Below are positions 44,197-56,300 of a stretch of 64,000 nucleotides of DNA, piece after piece. The stretch is from Ceratopteris richardii (lineage: Eukaryota; Streptophyta; Polypodiopsida; Polypodiales; Pteridaceae). Each line of letters starts with the position of its first letter. Within the stretch, counting starts at the first letter, position 1. The position numbers and the translations under genes were made by a program. The stretch covers positions 198,228,260 through 198,292,259 of the forward strand of contig CM035414.1 of the NCBI GenBank assembly GCA_020310875.1. The letters are read 5' to 3'. The notes under the pieces are model-generated. The model saw nothing but the letters and a program-made list of their open reading frames with translations. It made no database searches and was not told the DNA's origin.

Positions 44197-45120
44197 ATTC
44201 TTGAGAATGGCTTGCAAGTTAGATTCACACAGCATGGAGCATATGTGGAAGACCCTCAAAAAGGCTTCAAGGGGACTCCAAAGGGTGAGAAACCTAGTAG
44301 ACTCTTTACATTGAGGTTGAAGATACGAGAAACATTACACTCTTCAATTACAAAGATCTAACCTTATCTAAACTAGAGACATGACACAAAAGGCTAGGTC
44401 ATATAGATGAAAGAACAATAAAAAAAATATGCAGGGATCATAGTGTGTCTGGCCCTACAAATGTGTCTAAGAAAAACATGAGTTACAAATCTGGAGCATG
44501 CGAATTTGGCCAATCTCATAGGCAACTATTCAACGGAAAATGATACATGTATGAATACTACTTGGAGCTTGTGAAAATAGATGTATGGGCTCCTAGGAGA
44601 GAGCCATCAATCTCAGGGTCAAGGTAATATATTTCATTCATAGATGATTACAGTAGATGGACAATTCTTTACTTCATCATAAAGATGAAGTCTTCACTTA
44701 TTTCAAAAACTATTTGGCATCGGTTGAAAATCATATAGGTAGAAGTTTGAATAGGATCAGATCTGATGGAGTTGGTGAGTATTTTTCACATGAATTTGAC
44801 TCATTCTTATAGGAAAGATGTATAAATAGAGAGATCACAACAAGATAAACTCCTGAACAAAATGGAGTCTTAGAAGAGAAGGAATAGATTGATAGCATAG
44901 GCTGCAAGATCAATGTTGAATGAAATGAAACTACTAAATTACATATGGGCAAAGGCTATTTCCATAGCCACATACTTGATTAGTATGATCCCATCAAAAT
45001 CCTTGGATGGAATGACACCTTATGAGGCACGGAATTGTAAGAGACCCTCATTGGACCATTGTAAAATCTTTGGGTGCATTTCTTATGCCGAAAAGTGTAT
45101 GTACATTGGTTATGACCAAA
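44197..45120 (+). pseudogene. copia-1B integrase
   Basis: It is collinear with 15,906-16,845, with the same H-K-R-L-G-H-I and P-E-Q-N-G-V blocks and shared stops, plus extra frameshifts (for example a single-base loss near 44,312 and a 12-base loss near 44,677). The C-terminal part is better preserved than in copia-1A: from 44,913 a 182-codon frame runs through the linker, because a tryptophan-to-stop-type lesion present in copia-1A is absent. Confidence 0.83.
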
Positions 45121-46292
45121 ACCAGAAGGGATATAGGTTGTACAATCCCATTAATAAAGGATTTACAATTAGTAGGGATGTGGTTTTTGCTGAAAATAAG
45201 TCATGGGTTGAAGATGATTGCAAGAAAAGCAAGCTATCTTATGACTTGGAAAGTGATTTTCCAAATCTGACTCAAGAAGAACCACAAATATCTCAAGATG
45301 TCAACTCAGAAGATGAAGATCAGATCGACCTCAAAGCTTGGACGTCAAAGGGTAACGAAAAGTTCAAACAATTGGAACACATTCTAGACTCATCCGATCA
45401 AGCACTCAAACGATCTCAAAGGGAGAGTAAAAAACCAATAAGGTATGGCTACAACACATAACTGGTTACGAAGAATTTTGTATACATGACTAAAGATTGT
45501 ATGACGGAAGAGCCTTCTTCATTTGAAAAAGGGAATAAGAAGAAAGAATGGAGAGAAGCCATGTAGGAAGAAATTGAAGCACTTTAGGAGACCAACACTT
45601 GGGATTTGGTTCCTAAGAAACAAGGCATGAAGGTAATAGGATCTAGGTGGATATATAAAATGAGGAAGAATTCAAATGGTCCTATAAACAAGTGTGTATG
45701 TTCATTGGTTATGACGAAATCTAGAAGAGATATAGGTTGTACAATCCCATCAATAAAGCATTTATAGTTAGTAGGGATATGGTTTTTGCTGAAAATAAGT
45801 CATGGGTTGAAGATGATTGCAAGAAAAGCAAGCTATCTTATGACTTGGAAAGTGATTTTCCAAATCTGACTCAAGAAGAACCACAAGTATCTCAAGATGT
45901 CAACTCAGAAGATGAAGATCAGATCGACCTGAAAGCTTGGACGTCAAAGGGCAAGGAAAAGTTCAAACAATTGGAAGACACTCTAAAGTCATCCGATCAA
46001 GCACTCAAACGATCTCAAAGGGAGAGTAAAAAACCAATAAGGTATGGCTATGACACATCACTGGTTACGAAGAATTTTGTATACATGACTAAAGATTGTA
46101 TGACTGAAGAGCCTTCTTCATTTGAAAAAGGGAATAAGAAGAAAGAATGGAGAGAAGCCATGTAGGAAGAAATTGAACCTCTTTAGGAGACCAACACTTG
46201 GGATTTGGTTCCTAAGAAACCAAGCATGAAGGTAATAGGATCCAGGTGGATATATAAAGTCAAGAAGAATTCAAATGGTCCTATAAACAAGT
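45095..46292 (+). repeat. Tandem duplication of 599 bp inside copia-1B pol
   Basis: Copies at 45,095-45,693 and 45,694-46,292 both run from the g-tgtatgt.cattggttatgac block at the integrase end to cctataaacaagt in the reverse transcriptase. The junction at 45,691-45,696 joins acaagtg to tgtatg, with aagt-type microhomology shared by the two ends. Copia-1A has a single copy. The second copy's ends fit the downstream frame. Confidence 0.9.
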
Positions 46293-46975
46293 ACAAAGCA
46301 AGGCTAGTAGCAAAGGGATTTTCTCAAACCCATGGAGTGGATTATGAGGAGACCTTCTCACCTGTGGCTAAGATGGCAACAATCAGGGACTTAGTACGTA
46401 TTGCTACTTCAAAGAATTGGAACTTGTATCAATTAGATGTTAAAAGTGCATTCTTAAGTGGAGGGATCTCAGAAGAAGTTTACATGGCTCAACCACAATG
46501 GAATGCAAAAAAGGAAAAATCAAAGTATGTATGCAAACTAAGGAAAGAACTCTATGGTTTAAAGCAAGCTCCTAGAGCTTGTAACCATAGACTTGTAACA
46601 TATTTATAGGATCAAGGATTTGATGCTAGAAAAACAGATTCTTCTTTGTTCATAAAGAATACTAACTAAGAGGTTATTTTATTATGAGATTATCATTACT
46701 AAAAATGCTGCCAATAGCTTCAAGTAAATCAAATCTCGGTTGATGGAGGAGTTTAAGATTAGTAACCTTGGTTTGATAACATACCTTCTTGGATCAAAAC
46801 TTGTTTATACAGATTCAGGTGACTCTACTACTCAAAGGAAGTACATTCATGATATGTTGGTGAATTTCAAGATGGAGAACACTAAAATTGTAGGTACACC
46901 CATGGACCTCAATCACAAACATAGTTCTCATGAGGGAGAACTCCCTGAAGATATTAGAGATTATCAATAGCTTGT
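46205..46975 (+). pseudogene. copia-1B reverse transcriptase
   Basis: The 134-codon frame at 46,205-46,609 contains [29 protein letters not shown] and [14 protein letters not shown] follows at about 46,607. The Y-V-D-D site is deleted as in copia-1A (Y-E before I-I-I-T), so that lesion existed before duplication. Confidence 0.88.
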
Positions 46976-47377
46976 TGGAAGCCTCCATTATGCAACCGTA
47001 TCAAGAGTGGACATATGTTTTGGAGTAAGTACATTAAACAAATTCATGCACACACCAAGAAAGCCTCACTTGGAAGTTTTCAAGAGGATCTTAAAATATT
47101 TAAAGGGTACCATAAATGAAGAGTTGTTTTATCCGTTCACTTCTCATTTAGATATCAAGATGTATTTTGATGCCGATTGGATTGGCTCCAAGGATGATAA
47201 GAGGAGCACTTCTGGCTAGTTATCTTTTGCAAGGCCAAAGTTAATATCATGGTCATCAAAGAAACAACCAACTGTAGCATTGTCATCAACAAAAGCAGAA
47301 TATAGAGGCTTAGCAAATGCAACACAAGAGGCTATGTGGCTGAAACGTGTTAGCCTTGCTAGGCCTTAAGGGGGATC
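46976..47377 (+). pseudogene. copia-1B RNase H and polypurine tract
   Basis: It is collinear with 18,091-18,493, with Y-F-D-A-D-W-I-G-S-K-D-D-K-R-S-T-S-G and the same stop after it. It ends at the purine tract taagggggatc just before the LTR. Confidence 0.85.
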
Positions 47378-47644
47378 TATTGGTGCAAATGAGTCCAAGC
47401 CATACATACTTGGACAATTAGCGTGTATAGTCACATATGACTATTCCCTTGCAAAGTCCATTACTTTTTTATCCTGGTAAAAGTGCATATGATAATTGCA
47501 CTAAACTCACGTGGATTTAGGAGGAATCAAATCTTGAATTCGTGATGGATAATAGATGAGAGATAAAATCCTAAATTCTAGGACTCACATTATGTGGAGA
47601 ATTTGAATTTGAAGTCAAAGCTTGCCTCCAACTTTAACTATAAA
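47378..47644 (+). repeat. Truncated 3' LTR of copia-1B
   Basis: It matches 18,494-18,760 and ends at aactataaa. The following base belongs to the tandem repeat that in copy A lies at 27,777, marking the second large deletion. Confidence 0.87.
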
Positions 47645-47830
47645 TTGAGCATAATAGCATATTACCAAAAAATCTAAAATTTAAGTTGATTGAGAGTTTA
47701 GAACTCAAGTTTGAGCTTTGTAGCACATGACCAAAAAGGCTCAAACTTAAGTTCAAGCCTTGTAGCACATCATCAATACTCAAAACTAAGTTAATTGAGA
47801 GGCTTGAACTGAATTTGAAGCCTCTAACCT
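47645..47830. repeat. Degenerate ~100-bp tandem repeat, copy B
   Basis: It is equivalent to 27,777-27,960. The LARD element and the left half of the array are missing here. Confidence 0.72.
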
Positions 47831-49094
47831 TTCGGGTTGTGTATCAAATCCATATTCAAACCTATTTACTTCCCTCCCATGAAAAAGGCATGCAAGGCAT
47901 AAGACCAAAACTCCATTGTTGTTGTCCACATTTAGGCTGCATTCTAAACAATGTTGGAAGGATTTCTGTTGAGCTCCTCTGATGAGAAGATTGTTTAGAA
48001 TTGTTCTCGGCCCATTTTCTCTTCACCGTCTTGACAAAAGAATTCCAAAAAGGGTAATGAGGGAATGGTTAAAACGAAAAGGGAAACTGAACAAAAGATG
48101 AAATTGATCATATGACAAAAGAAGCGATGACTTCGATATTTTAGTAGTATAGCTAAAGGGAAACGTTCCACGTCCTTCTCATGAATAAAAGTATTTGCTC
48201 TGGTTTCAACTCTTTCCGGAAGTCTTATTTTCTCCCATCAAATTTATACACCACGCCCTAGGTATGCATTTTCACGTTCACTTGTTTGCGATTAATGTGG
48301 AAATAAGCAATTGGAATTACAAATGTGATTACAAGGTGTTATGGATGGAGGTATAATCTCGACATGGTCACTGGAATTATTGCAGTATCTCAAGATTGGA
48401 TGACTCACAATGATTAGGAGTATGCAGTAGTAGTCTCGCGATGGTCAGTGGCACCATTGATAGACACATGCATATGTTTTTTCTTTATAATAAAAAGGAA
48501 GTTCATCCTTAGCCTACACTCCCGAACTTGTATTAAACAAAGGAAAAGAAAAGTACAAGTCCCACAGAGCGGGGAAAGATCTTACAAAGATTAGATGGCA
48601 TTACAAATTTAATCACCCTCTCCTCACCCTCGTGAATAAGCCAATGAATAGGCCAATGATTAAAAGTAAGCTGAATTTTAAGAGATAAAGGAGACTCAGT
48701 GAGAAGGCCAGCATCGATGGTAAAAAAATAAGGAACAACGATGGAGAATCGGGAACGTGCCATGGTGAGCGTTGCTGCAATTGTCATCTCCTACCTGCAA
48801 TTCCTGTTTGCTGATGTCTTCGCCTCCCCAGCTCGAGTCGAAATTGCAGTTTCAAACTAATCCCGCACTTTTACGATGCATAGGACACTAAATACGTTAA
48901 CTCCAAAGATTCCAAAGATACATCCTCCATTGGTCTCCTGGTTGGCCTCACGTTGACTCCATCATCATCAACGAACGTTACTGGGATTTGTAGGCACATG
49001 CATTTTTTGGGTGGGCACTTGACTGTGGATCATCATCCACGAACGTTGCTTCACTTGACTGGAGGCACATGCATTTGTTGGGTGGGTTTCCAGG
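47831..49094. other. Unassigned DNA shared with copy A
   Basis: It is nearly identical to 27,961-29,240, including the retroposon-like fragment (about 48,476-48,590, with an internal deletion) and the ccatggtgagcg arm near 48,760. No gene was recognised. Confidence 0.45.
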
Positions 49095-49237
49095 AGTAAA
49101 TGTCGTCTCGTAATCCCATTATGAGACCTTCGAAGGAAATAATCCCATTATGCAGGCACATGCATTTGTTCGGTAGTTCTATGAAAAGAGTCCCATAATC
49201 CCATTATGGGAGACCTTCGAAGGACATGGCATTTACT
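49095..49237. repeat. 143-bp foldback element, copy B
   Basis: It has the same two hairpins and ccttcgaagg palindromes as 29,241-29,383. The first hairpin has one arm changed (ctcgtaat against attatgag), leaving a mismatch. Confidence 0.62.
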
Positions 49238-49499
49238 TTTGCAGACGAGTGACGCTCACCATGGAAAGTTTTGTTTTTCTTTTTGACAAGACCAAGATAG
49301 TAAAATTAATGTAAGAGAGATACAAGTGTGCAAGGGGTAAGTTGGTGGTAACTTCCCATCAAAAATGTGAAACTACAGTCAAGTCTAGGAAGAGGCCAAT
49401 AGCAAGCAAAGTATAGTCAAGTCTAGCTAGAGTCAAGTCTAGTAGGAGACCAATTGCCTTTCCGGATCAAGGATGGATCGAGGATGAGTAGTGAGATAC

Positions 49500-50540
49500 A
49501 AACAACAACAATTTCAAACAAGCTTCTCAGCAGTTGTTCAGGATGGGGCCTAATTGCGGAGAACAACAATGGTGTAAGGGTATCAGATCTTGACTCGCTT
49601 CTTAATGGAGGGAAATTAGATAGGTTTGAGTATGGGGTTGACAAAATGACGTTCTTTGTTCACCATTCTTAAAATTTCTATTAGATTCACTCCTTCATTA
49701 GAAAGGAGTTTCTTAATAGATTCATTAGAATGCCACCTCAAATAGAAGTGCTCGCTGTACTACGACAACAAGGCACAATGGTTTTTGTCATCCAATGTTT
49801 CACGGTTCCTTTTTGTTTGAGTACCATAAATTTTAAAATATTCTTCCTCTTCTAATCTATCTAAAAACTCTTCATCTCCATCTTTTTGAGATTCATTTTC
49901 CCATTATCATGAAGAGGCTCGATATAAGTGAATTTCAAGAAATTATTGCCCTTCCAAGTAAAGTTCATTACAACCTTTACATTCCTTCATATTATCATGA
50001 TCCTTTTCACGAATATACTTGTAATGTGTTTTGAAATCCATTTTTGCATTCAATACCCTACCAAATACACGAACCAATCAAAACTTCATCCATCTTATAA
50101 TATTCAACTCTAACTTCATCAATGTTATCGTTTGACTCAATAGTTTCTCTTTGATTATCTTTTGATGCTATACACACATCACATTTATCATACATCTCAA
50201 TAAATGTTACATCTACCACTTCATGCTCCATCTCTTCATCATATGGATTCAATTGAACATTATCATCTTTGACATACATATCAGTATATAGAGCAGCAAT
50301 TAGGGGTATTTACTCATTCTCCTCATGATCATTCATATGTCCCTCTTGATGGAGTGTAACATCGTTCCCATACATATCATTATTCCAAAACCCAAAAAAA
50401 TAACTTGTCGCTATTCCTATGATTAGGATCCTTCTCTTGCATCCCAAAATGCTCATTCAATGTTTCATCACTCAAGAGTATCTCACAACCCAGATCTTGA
50501 TTTGGACTATCCATAGGCTTAGCATCATGCGTGGAATTTA
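49500..50540 (-). pseudogene. Fragment of the unrecognised acidic gene, copy B
   Basis: It is collinear with 29,631-30,630, with the same D-V-T-F-I-E-M-Y-D-K-C and E-E-F-L-D-R-L-E-E-E segments on the minus strand. It keeps bases near 49,890-49,945 that copy A lost but lacks another short piece. It is cut at 50,540 at the same base as copy A (agcatcatgc), so the truncation is ancestral to both. Confidence 0.5.
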
Positions 50541-50609
50541 CAAAATTCTTCTAAGTCAAATTACTTTTACAAAAACGTTAATGGTAAAAAACGTAATCAA
50601 TGGTTCATG

Positions 50610-51974
50610 TTGATCTTCAAGGAGTTGCACATAGTACTTCCAATGCTTTAAACCATAGTACTTCCAATCCTCTTGAATGTCCTGCAATCCAATCATAGCT
50701 TTAAACCTACAAAGTTTAGTACCATCAAGTGCTTTGGTCAATAAGTTTGCACATTGCATATTAGTTGATACATATGTCAATTGAATTTTCTTGATCAATA
50801 GCTTCTCTCTCACATAATGATAGTGAACCTCTATATGTTTGGTGTTTGCATGATAGATAGGATTTGCTGCAAGATGTAAATAACTGGTATTGTCTCCAAA
50901 AATCATTGTTGAGTTAGAATGTAGTCCTAAATCTAAATATAGGAATCTCATCCATATGACTTCTTGAGTAGCATTGGCTAATCCTCTATATTTTGCCTCT
51001 GTTGAAGATAAAGCAACAATAGGTTGATTCTTGGAAGACCATAAAATGGGCTTATCACCTAAAAATGAAAGATAACCTTAGGTGCTCCTCGTGTCATCCT
51101 TACAAGGTGCCCAATTTGCAATTGAGTATAGTTTGATATCCAAATCTGAAGTATATGGAAAGTATAAGCCTTAAATTTGAGTACCCTTAAGATACCTCAA
51201 AATCCTCTTGGCAGCTTCCAAATGAGGTGTAGGTTTGTGCATAAATGGACTTAAGACACTTACTCCATAAGCAATATCAATCCTTGTCAATGTAGCGTAG
51301 TTTAGGCTACCTGTTATGCTTTGATATCCTGCAATGTCTTCTAGAAATTCACCTTCATGAGCGCTTAAATTTTGGTTTACCTGGATAGGAATGTTATCTA
51401 CTTTGGAATCCTCCAAGTGGAGCTTCTTCAACATATCATGCACATATATTCTTTGAGTAATATAGGTCCTAGAATTTGTATAAACTAATTCAAGCCCAAG
51501 AAAGTACTTTAGTGATGCTAGATCATTGATTTTGAACTCCTGGATCATTTGATTCTTGATGTGTTTGATCCCATTGGCATCATTACTTGTAAGTATGATA
51601 TCATCAACATACACACATAGTTATGTCATCTTTGAATTACTTCTCTTGACAAGTAGAGAAGAATCTGCTCTGCTTATGATGAATCCTTGATCTTGAAGGT
51701 ATGTACTCGTCAATCTATGGTTCCATGCCCTAGCATCCAATTGGTACATATTCCAATTCCTTGATGGAGCCAAACTTACCAATACCTTGATGGATGGCAT
51801 TTTGGCCACAAGTGAGAAAGACTCTTCATAATGAATTCCTTGGGTTTGTGCAAAACCCTTACCCAAAAGTCTAGCTTTATACATGTTTATGGATCCATCT
51901 GATTTCTCTTGACTTTGTAAATCCATGTATAACCAATTACCTTCATAGATTCCTTCTTTGGCACTAGCTCCCAA
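50610..51974 (-). pseudogene. copia-2B reverse transcriptase and RNase H
   Basis: The minus strand has a W-N-M-Y-Q-L-D block fused to A-R-A-W-N-H by the 140-bp deletion, a TAA before L-C-V-Y-V-D-D (shared with copy A), then a 147-codon frame with Y-V-D-D-I-I-L-T-S and L-E-A-A-K-R-I-L-R-Y-L-K-G. A stop follows, then an RNase H end with H-I-E-V-H-Y-H-Y-V-R-E-K-L. The polymerase palm is incomplete. Confidence 0.85.
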
Positions 51975-52069
51975 GTATCATTCTCCTTGAATTCTTATAT
52001 TTCTTCATCCATAGCTTTCTTCCATTCTACCTTGGTCTTTGCCTTTTCATATGCAGTAGGTTCCTCACA

Positions 52070-53477
52070 TTATAAATCCTTAGCAAGATAAATAGAATGC
52101 TTAGTTACTAAAGAAGTGTCATACCCATATCTGATTGGCTTCTTGCTCTCCCTTTGTGATCTTCTTATTGCTTGGTTGGATGATTCAGGTATTTCTTCCA
52201 ATCTCTTCATCTTGACCTTGCCCTTTGATTTCCATGCTTTGAACTCCTCCAAATTGATGGTGTCCCCATCATCTGATTTGATGTCTTCAATTAGATTTGG
52301 TTCCTCCTTGGTGAGACTTGGAAACTCCTCTTCCAAGTCATATGGAAACTTAACCTTCCTGCATTCACTTTCAGACCAAGAATCATTCTCCTCAAACAAA
52401 ACATCTCTATTGACCATAAACCCTTTATTGGATGGGTTATAAAACCTGTACCCTTTCTAATTTAAATCATACCCTATGAAGATGGACTTCTCTGCCTTAG
52501 GGTCTAGCTTATCTTTGTTTTTTGAGATGGGATATGCACATAAGCAACACATCCAAAGATCCTTTAATAATCAAGTGATGGCCTTCTAACATGCCATGCT
52601 TCATATGGGGTCATTCCATCAAGTGACTTGGATGGCAACCTCTTAATGAGATAAGTAGTAGTAGACACACTCTCGGCCCACAAATAATTACGTAGCTTTT
52701 TCTCATTTAGCATTGACATAGCTGTTTCAACAATCATCCTATTTCTCCTCTCTACCACCCCATTTTGCTTAGGGGTATACCTTGTAATTTCCCTTTTGAT
52801 TCCTCTATCCTGCAAGAATGTATCAAATTCATTGGAAAAGTACTCACCTCCTCCACTTGACCTTAATCTCTTTATACTTCTTCATGTTTGGTTTTCCACA
52901 AGTGCAAGATACTTCTTAAAGAAACTGAACACTTCATCTTTGTGCTTCATAAAATATAAGATAATACACCTACTAAAGTCATTAATGAGAGATACATAAT
53001 ACCTTGATCTAGAAATTGAAGGGTCCTTACTTGGTCCCCACACATCTGTGTGGACAAGCTCCAAGTAATCCTTATGCATGTAGCCTTTCTTTGAGAAACG
53101 TAACCTGTGTGATTTACCAAACTGACATGCACCACATTTCTAGATAATGTGTTTTCTGGATACATTAGGTATCCCAAGCACACATTGATCTCTACATATT
53201 TGATTTAAAGTTCTCTCACCAATATTCCCTAAGTTTTTATGCCAAATCTTAAGCTCTGATAATGTTTGACCTCTGTAATTATAAAGTGCAATATTCCTTG
53301 TATCTTCAAGTCCAAATGTAAATAATGTGCCTGTATTTTCTCTCTTGGAAGTTCTTTCGAATCCATGTTGGAGATCCTCCACAAATGCTCCATATTTGTC
53401 GAACCGAACCTGCAAAGCCTTTTCCACAATCTGTCCAACACTCATCAACTTCTTCGTGATTGTAGGTACATATAGCC
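52070..53477 (-). pseudogene. copia-2B integrase and linker
   Basis: Blocks in order on the minus strand: the zinc-finger region with H-K-N-L-G-N-I, an L-E-L-V-H-T-D-V-W-G-P-S-K-D-P block, S-L-I-N-D-F-S-R, S-N-E-F-D-T-F-L-Q-D-R, P-K-Q-N-G-V-V-E-R-R-N-R, then the acidic linker ending R-R-S-Q-R-E-S-K-K-P-I-R-Y-G-Y-D-T. Frameshifts occur near 52,810 and 53,180. The linker is intact for 115 codons. Confidence 0.84.
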
Positions 53478-54097
53478 ACTTCGAGGCACTTTTCTACCAA
53501 TTTGCTGAATGAAACTTTGTCAAACTCTAATCCGTTGTTGTAGACTTTGCATGGTTCCAATGAGCTATAGAAGATTGAAAATTATGGAGGGATCACTACG
53601 ATAGGAGCAAGACAAGTACACTATTGTGAGTGACAAAGACAGAGAGACTAACGAAGATAATCATATAACAAAGTTGTACATGATCATTGGCATGAATATG
53701 ATGCCCAATGCTGGTGATAAGAGTAGGCTATAGTGTGATCCTCTCAACTACATCAAATGATCCACAATATGATCAATAATGGGGTGCTAATGGCCATGAG
53801 ACTTCAAGCTACTTTTATAGTGTCTCACTTCAAGTTTGAATTTTGAAATTAAAATGAACTTCCACCTAAAAGTTCTTCCTCTAAATAAGGAGATATTCCC
53901 ACAAGGAAACTTGTACCATAACGTTCTCCTAACTCCAAGAGTTTAGTGGCATTTACAAAATCTATCTTAGTCAAATGACTTTTACAAAAAAATTAATGGT
54001 AAAAACCATAAGCAATGGTTCATGTGGATCTTCAAGAAGTTGCACATAATAGTTCCAATTCCTAGCCTAGTGTGAAGGCTTGGCATTTTCACCAACA
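53477..54097 (-). repeat. 5' LTR of copia-2B
   Basis: It begins TGTTGGTGAAAATGCC at 54,097 on the minus strand and is collinear with 33,710-34,345, with a 20-base loss near 53,665. Confidence 0.8.
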
Positions 54098-54525
54098 ATT
54101 CAGCCACCCATTAAAATAACAAAACATTTCCTCTTGTCTTTAGCCCACGGCATCTCATTTCTCCATTGTTCTTATCTGTCCATAATTAAATATCATCGTA
54201 TAGCATAAATATATTTTTGGTAAAATAGTAACAATTACTTTTATCTATCCATACTTGAAGGGCATCATATAGCATAAATATATTTTTGGTAAAATTATAA
54301 CAAATTACAAGGTTTCCATTTGACATAAACGGGATTCCTTCCAATGAAGGTGTGTAAGGGCTTTCAAAGACTTTTTAGCATCTTCATTCTCTCTACTTCA
54401 ATCCCAAATCATAAGGATTATAATCACTTACATTTATTTACAAAACATTTATATACAAAATGGCTCATTTTCATTATGCCTCCTCTACATTAAAAGCCAT
54501 TTCTAGGAAGTACATTTTTTGATAT
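54098..54525. other. Right flank of copy B
   Basis: It matches 34,346-34,769 including the paired atagcataaatatatttttggt blocks. It ends at tttttgatat, where copy A turns into (TA)n and the third copy begins. Confidence 0.55.
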
Positions 54526-56300
54526 GACAACAATTTCAAATGACAACAATTTCAAACAAACTTCTCAGCACTTGTTCAAGATGGGGCATAATTGTGGAGA
54601 ACAACAATGGTGTCAGGGTCTTAGATCTTGGCTCGTTTCTAAATGGAGGCAAATTAGATAGGTTTGAGTATGGGGTTGACAAAATGACTTTCTTTGTTCA
54701 CCATTCTTAAACAAATTACATATGTGTACAAGCCACTTAATTTTCTCTTCCATCCCTTAGAGGCTTGATTGGCATACATAGCTCTTGGAAAACTTGAAAA
54801 TCCATGATGCAATCAGTTGAGCATAGTCACCTTTGCTCATGATCCTCTGGCATTCATCATATGAAATTACTCTTCAGAGTTAAGAGCACATAAATATAGA
54901 GTTTTGATTTTTAATGTGCTAAAACCATCTTCAAAAAGATCCTTCATGCATATGTGTTCATCTATTTCATGCTTGAAATCATTTGAAAGGCTTTCTGTGT
55001 TTGCATTATTTTCTATTAGATTCACACCTTCATTAGATAGGAGTTTCTTAATAGATTCATTAGAGTGCCACCTCAAATAGAAGTGCTCGCTCTACTACGA
55101 CAACAAGGCACAATGGTTTCTGTCATCCAATGTTTCACAGTTCCTTTTTGTTTGAGTACCAAAAATTTTAAAATATGCTTCCTCTTCTAATCTATCCAAA
55201 AACTCTTCATCCCATCTTTTTGAGATTCATTTTCCCATTACCATGAAGAGGCTCGATATAAACGAATTCAAGAAATTCTTGATCATCCAAATCGATAAAT
55301 TCTTGCCCTTCCAAGTAAAGTTCATTACAACCTTTACATTCTGTCATATTATCATGATCCTTTTTACGAATATACATGTAATGTGTTTTCAAATCCATTT
55401 TTGCATTCAATACCCTACCAAATACACGAACCAATCGAAACTTCATCCATTGCTATATACACATCACATTTATCATACATCTCAATAAATGTTACATCTA
55501 CCACTTCATGCTCCATCTCTTCATCATGTGGATTCAATTGAACAGTATCATCTTTGACATACATATCAGTATATAGAGGAGCAATTAGCGGTATTTCCTC
55601 ATTCTCCTCATGATCATTCATATGTCCCTCTTGATGGAGTGTAACATCGTTTCCATACATATCATTATTCCAAAACCGAAAAAATAACTTGTCGCTATTC
55701 CTATGATTAGGATCCTTCTCTTGTATCCCAAAATGCTCATTCAATGTGTCATCACTCAAGAGTATTTCACAACCTTGATCTTGATTTGGACTACGCATAG
55801 GTTTAGCATCATGCTTATCACCATCGGCATACAAATCACTATCTAGCGGACTCATCATTAACATGTCCCTTTGTTTGTAAGCAAATTCCATTTCTAGAAC
55901 CTTTGTATGCATACCCAATGTGGCACTTTTCACATCCATTTTATTCTTCAAAGTATCATCTATTGACATGTCCTTGGACTTAGCTACATGCCCACTACAA
56001 TCTCTTCAGGTAAGTAGACCATTAGGATGTGATATATTTGGATCCTTCTTTCTAAGAGATGTATCATTATCAACTCACATCAAATAAGTTTTCAAATCTT
56101 CTCTAATATCATCATTTGAAGAAACATGTTCAACTGTATCTTCACATAGATTTCCTTTGTATATTCATTCTCAATCTTTATTTCATCACCTTGAGACCTT
56201 GTAGATATCTTTAAACCCTAGTTAGAATCATGCGTTGCTTCATCATTTTTTGATTTCCCTTTTCTATATGCAAGGAATTTGTTAGAGTAGGGGAAGCCTC
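54526..56300 (-). pseudogene. Unrecognised acidic gene, longest copy (copy C)
   Basis: On the minus strand the longest version of this gene runs from about 56,300 to 54,750. The 184-codon frame at 55,969-55,415 is rich in Asp, Glu, Met and His (for example H-N-x-E-E-N-E-E-I-P-L-I-A-P-L-Y-T-D-M-Y). It leads into K-T-H-Y-M-Y-I-R-K-K-D-H-D-N, C-K-G-C-N-E-L-Y-L-E-G-Q-E-F-I-D-L-D-D and Y-I-E-P-L-H-G-N, then after a frameshift D-R-L-E-E-E, and a W-H-S-N-E-S-I-K-K-L-L-S-N-E-G segment (55,076-54,867). Upstream of 55,970 the frame is broken but still basic and acidic in turn. The C-x2-C pair alone does not define a domain. I do not recognise it; it could be a host gene or a transposon protein. Confidence 0.5.

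Larger units (their letters stand above)
43698..47644 (+). mobile_element. Ty1/copia element copia-1B (internally deleted)
   Basis: It begins with 135 bases of the 5' LTR (43,698-43,832), then jumps to the end of gag (43,842), so the rest of the LTR, most of gag and any CACTA insertion are missing. Pol follows in the copia-1A order, and the element ends in the first 267 bases of the 3' LTR (47,378-47,644), cut at the TATA box. A 599-bp stretch of pol is present twice in tandem. Identity to copia-1A is high throughout. Confidence 0.9.
50541..54097 (-). mobile_element. Truncated Ty1/copia element copia-2B
   Basis: This duplicate of copia-2A has the same LTR-to-protease deletion and the same 3' LTR stub without a polypurine tract. 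On the minus strand, domains run from 53,450 (protease end), integrase (about 53,450-52,560), linker (52,417-52,070) and reverse transcriptase (51,974-51,171) to RNase H (51,170-50,610). It has lost about 140 bp of reverse transcriptase at about 51,735, joining Q-L-D directly to A-R-A-W-N-H, so it is more decayed than copy A. Confidence 0.87.
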
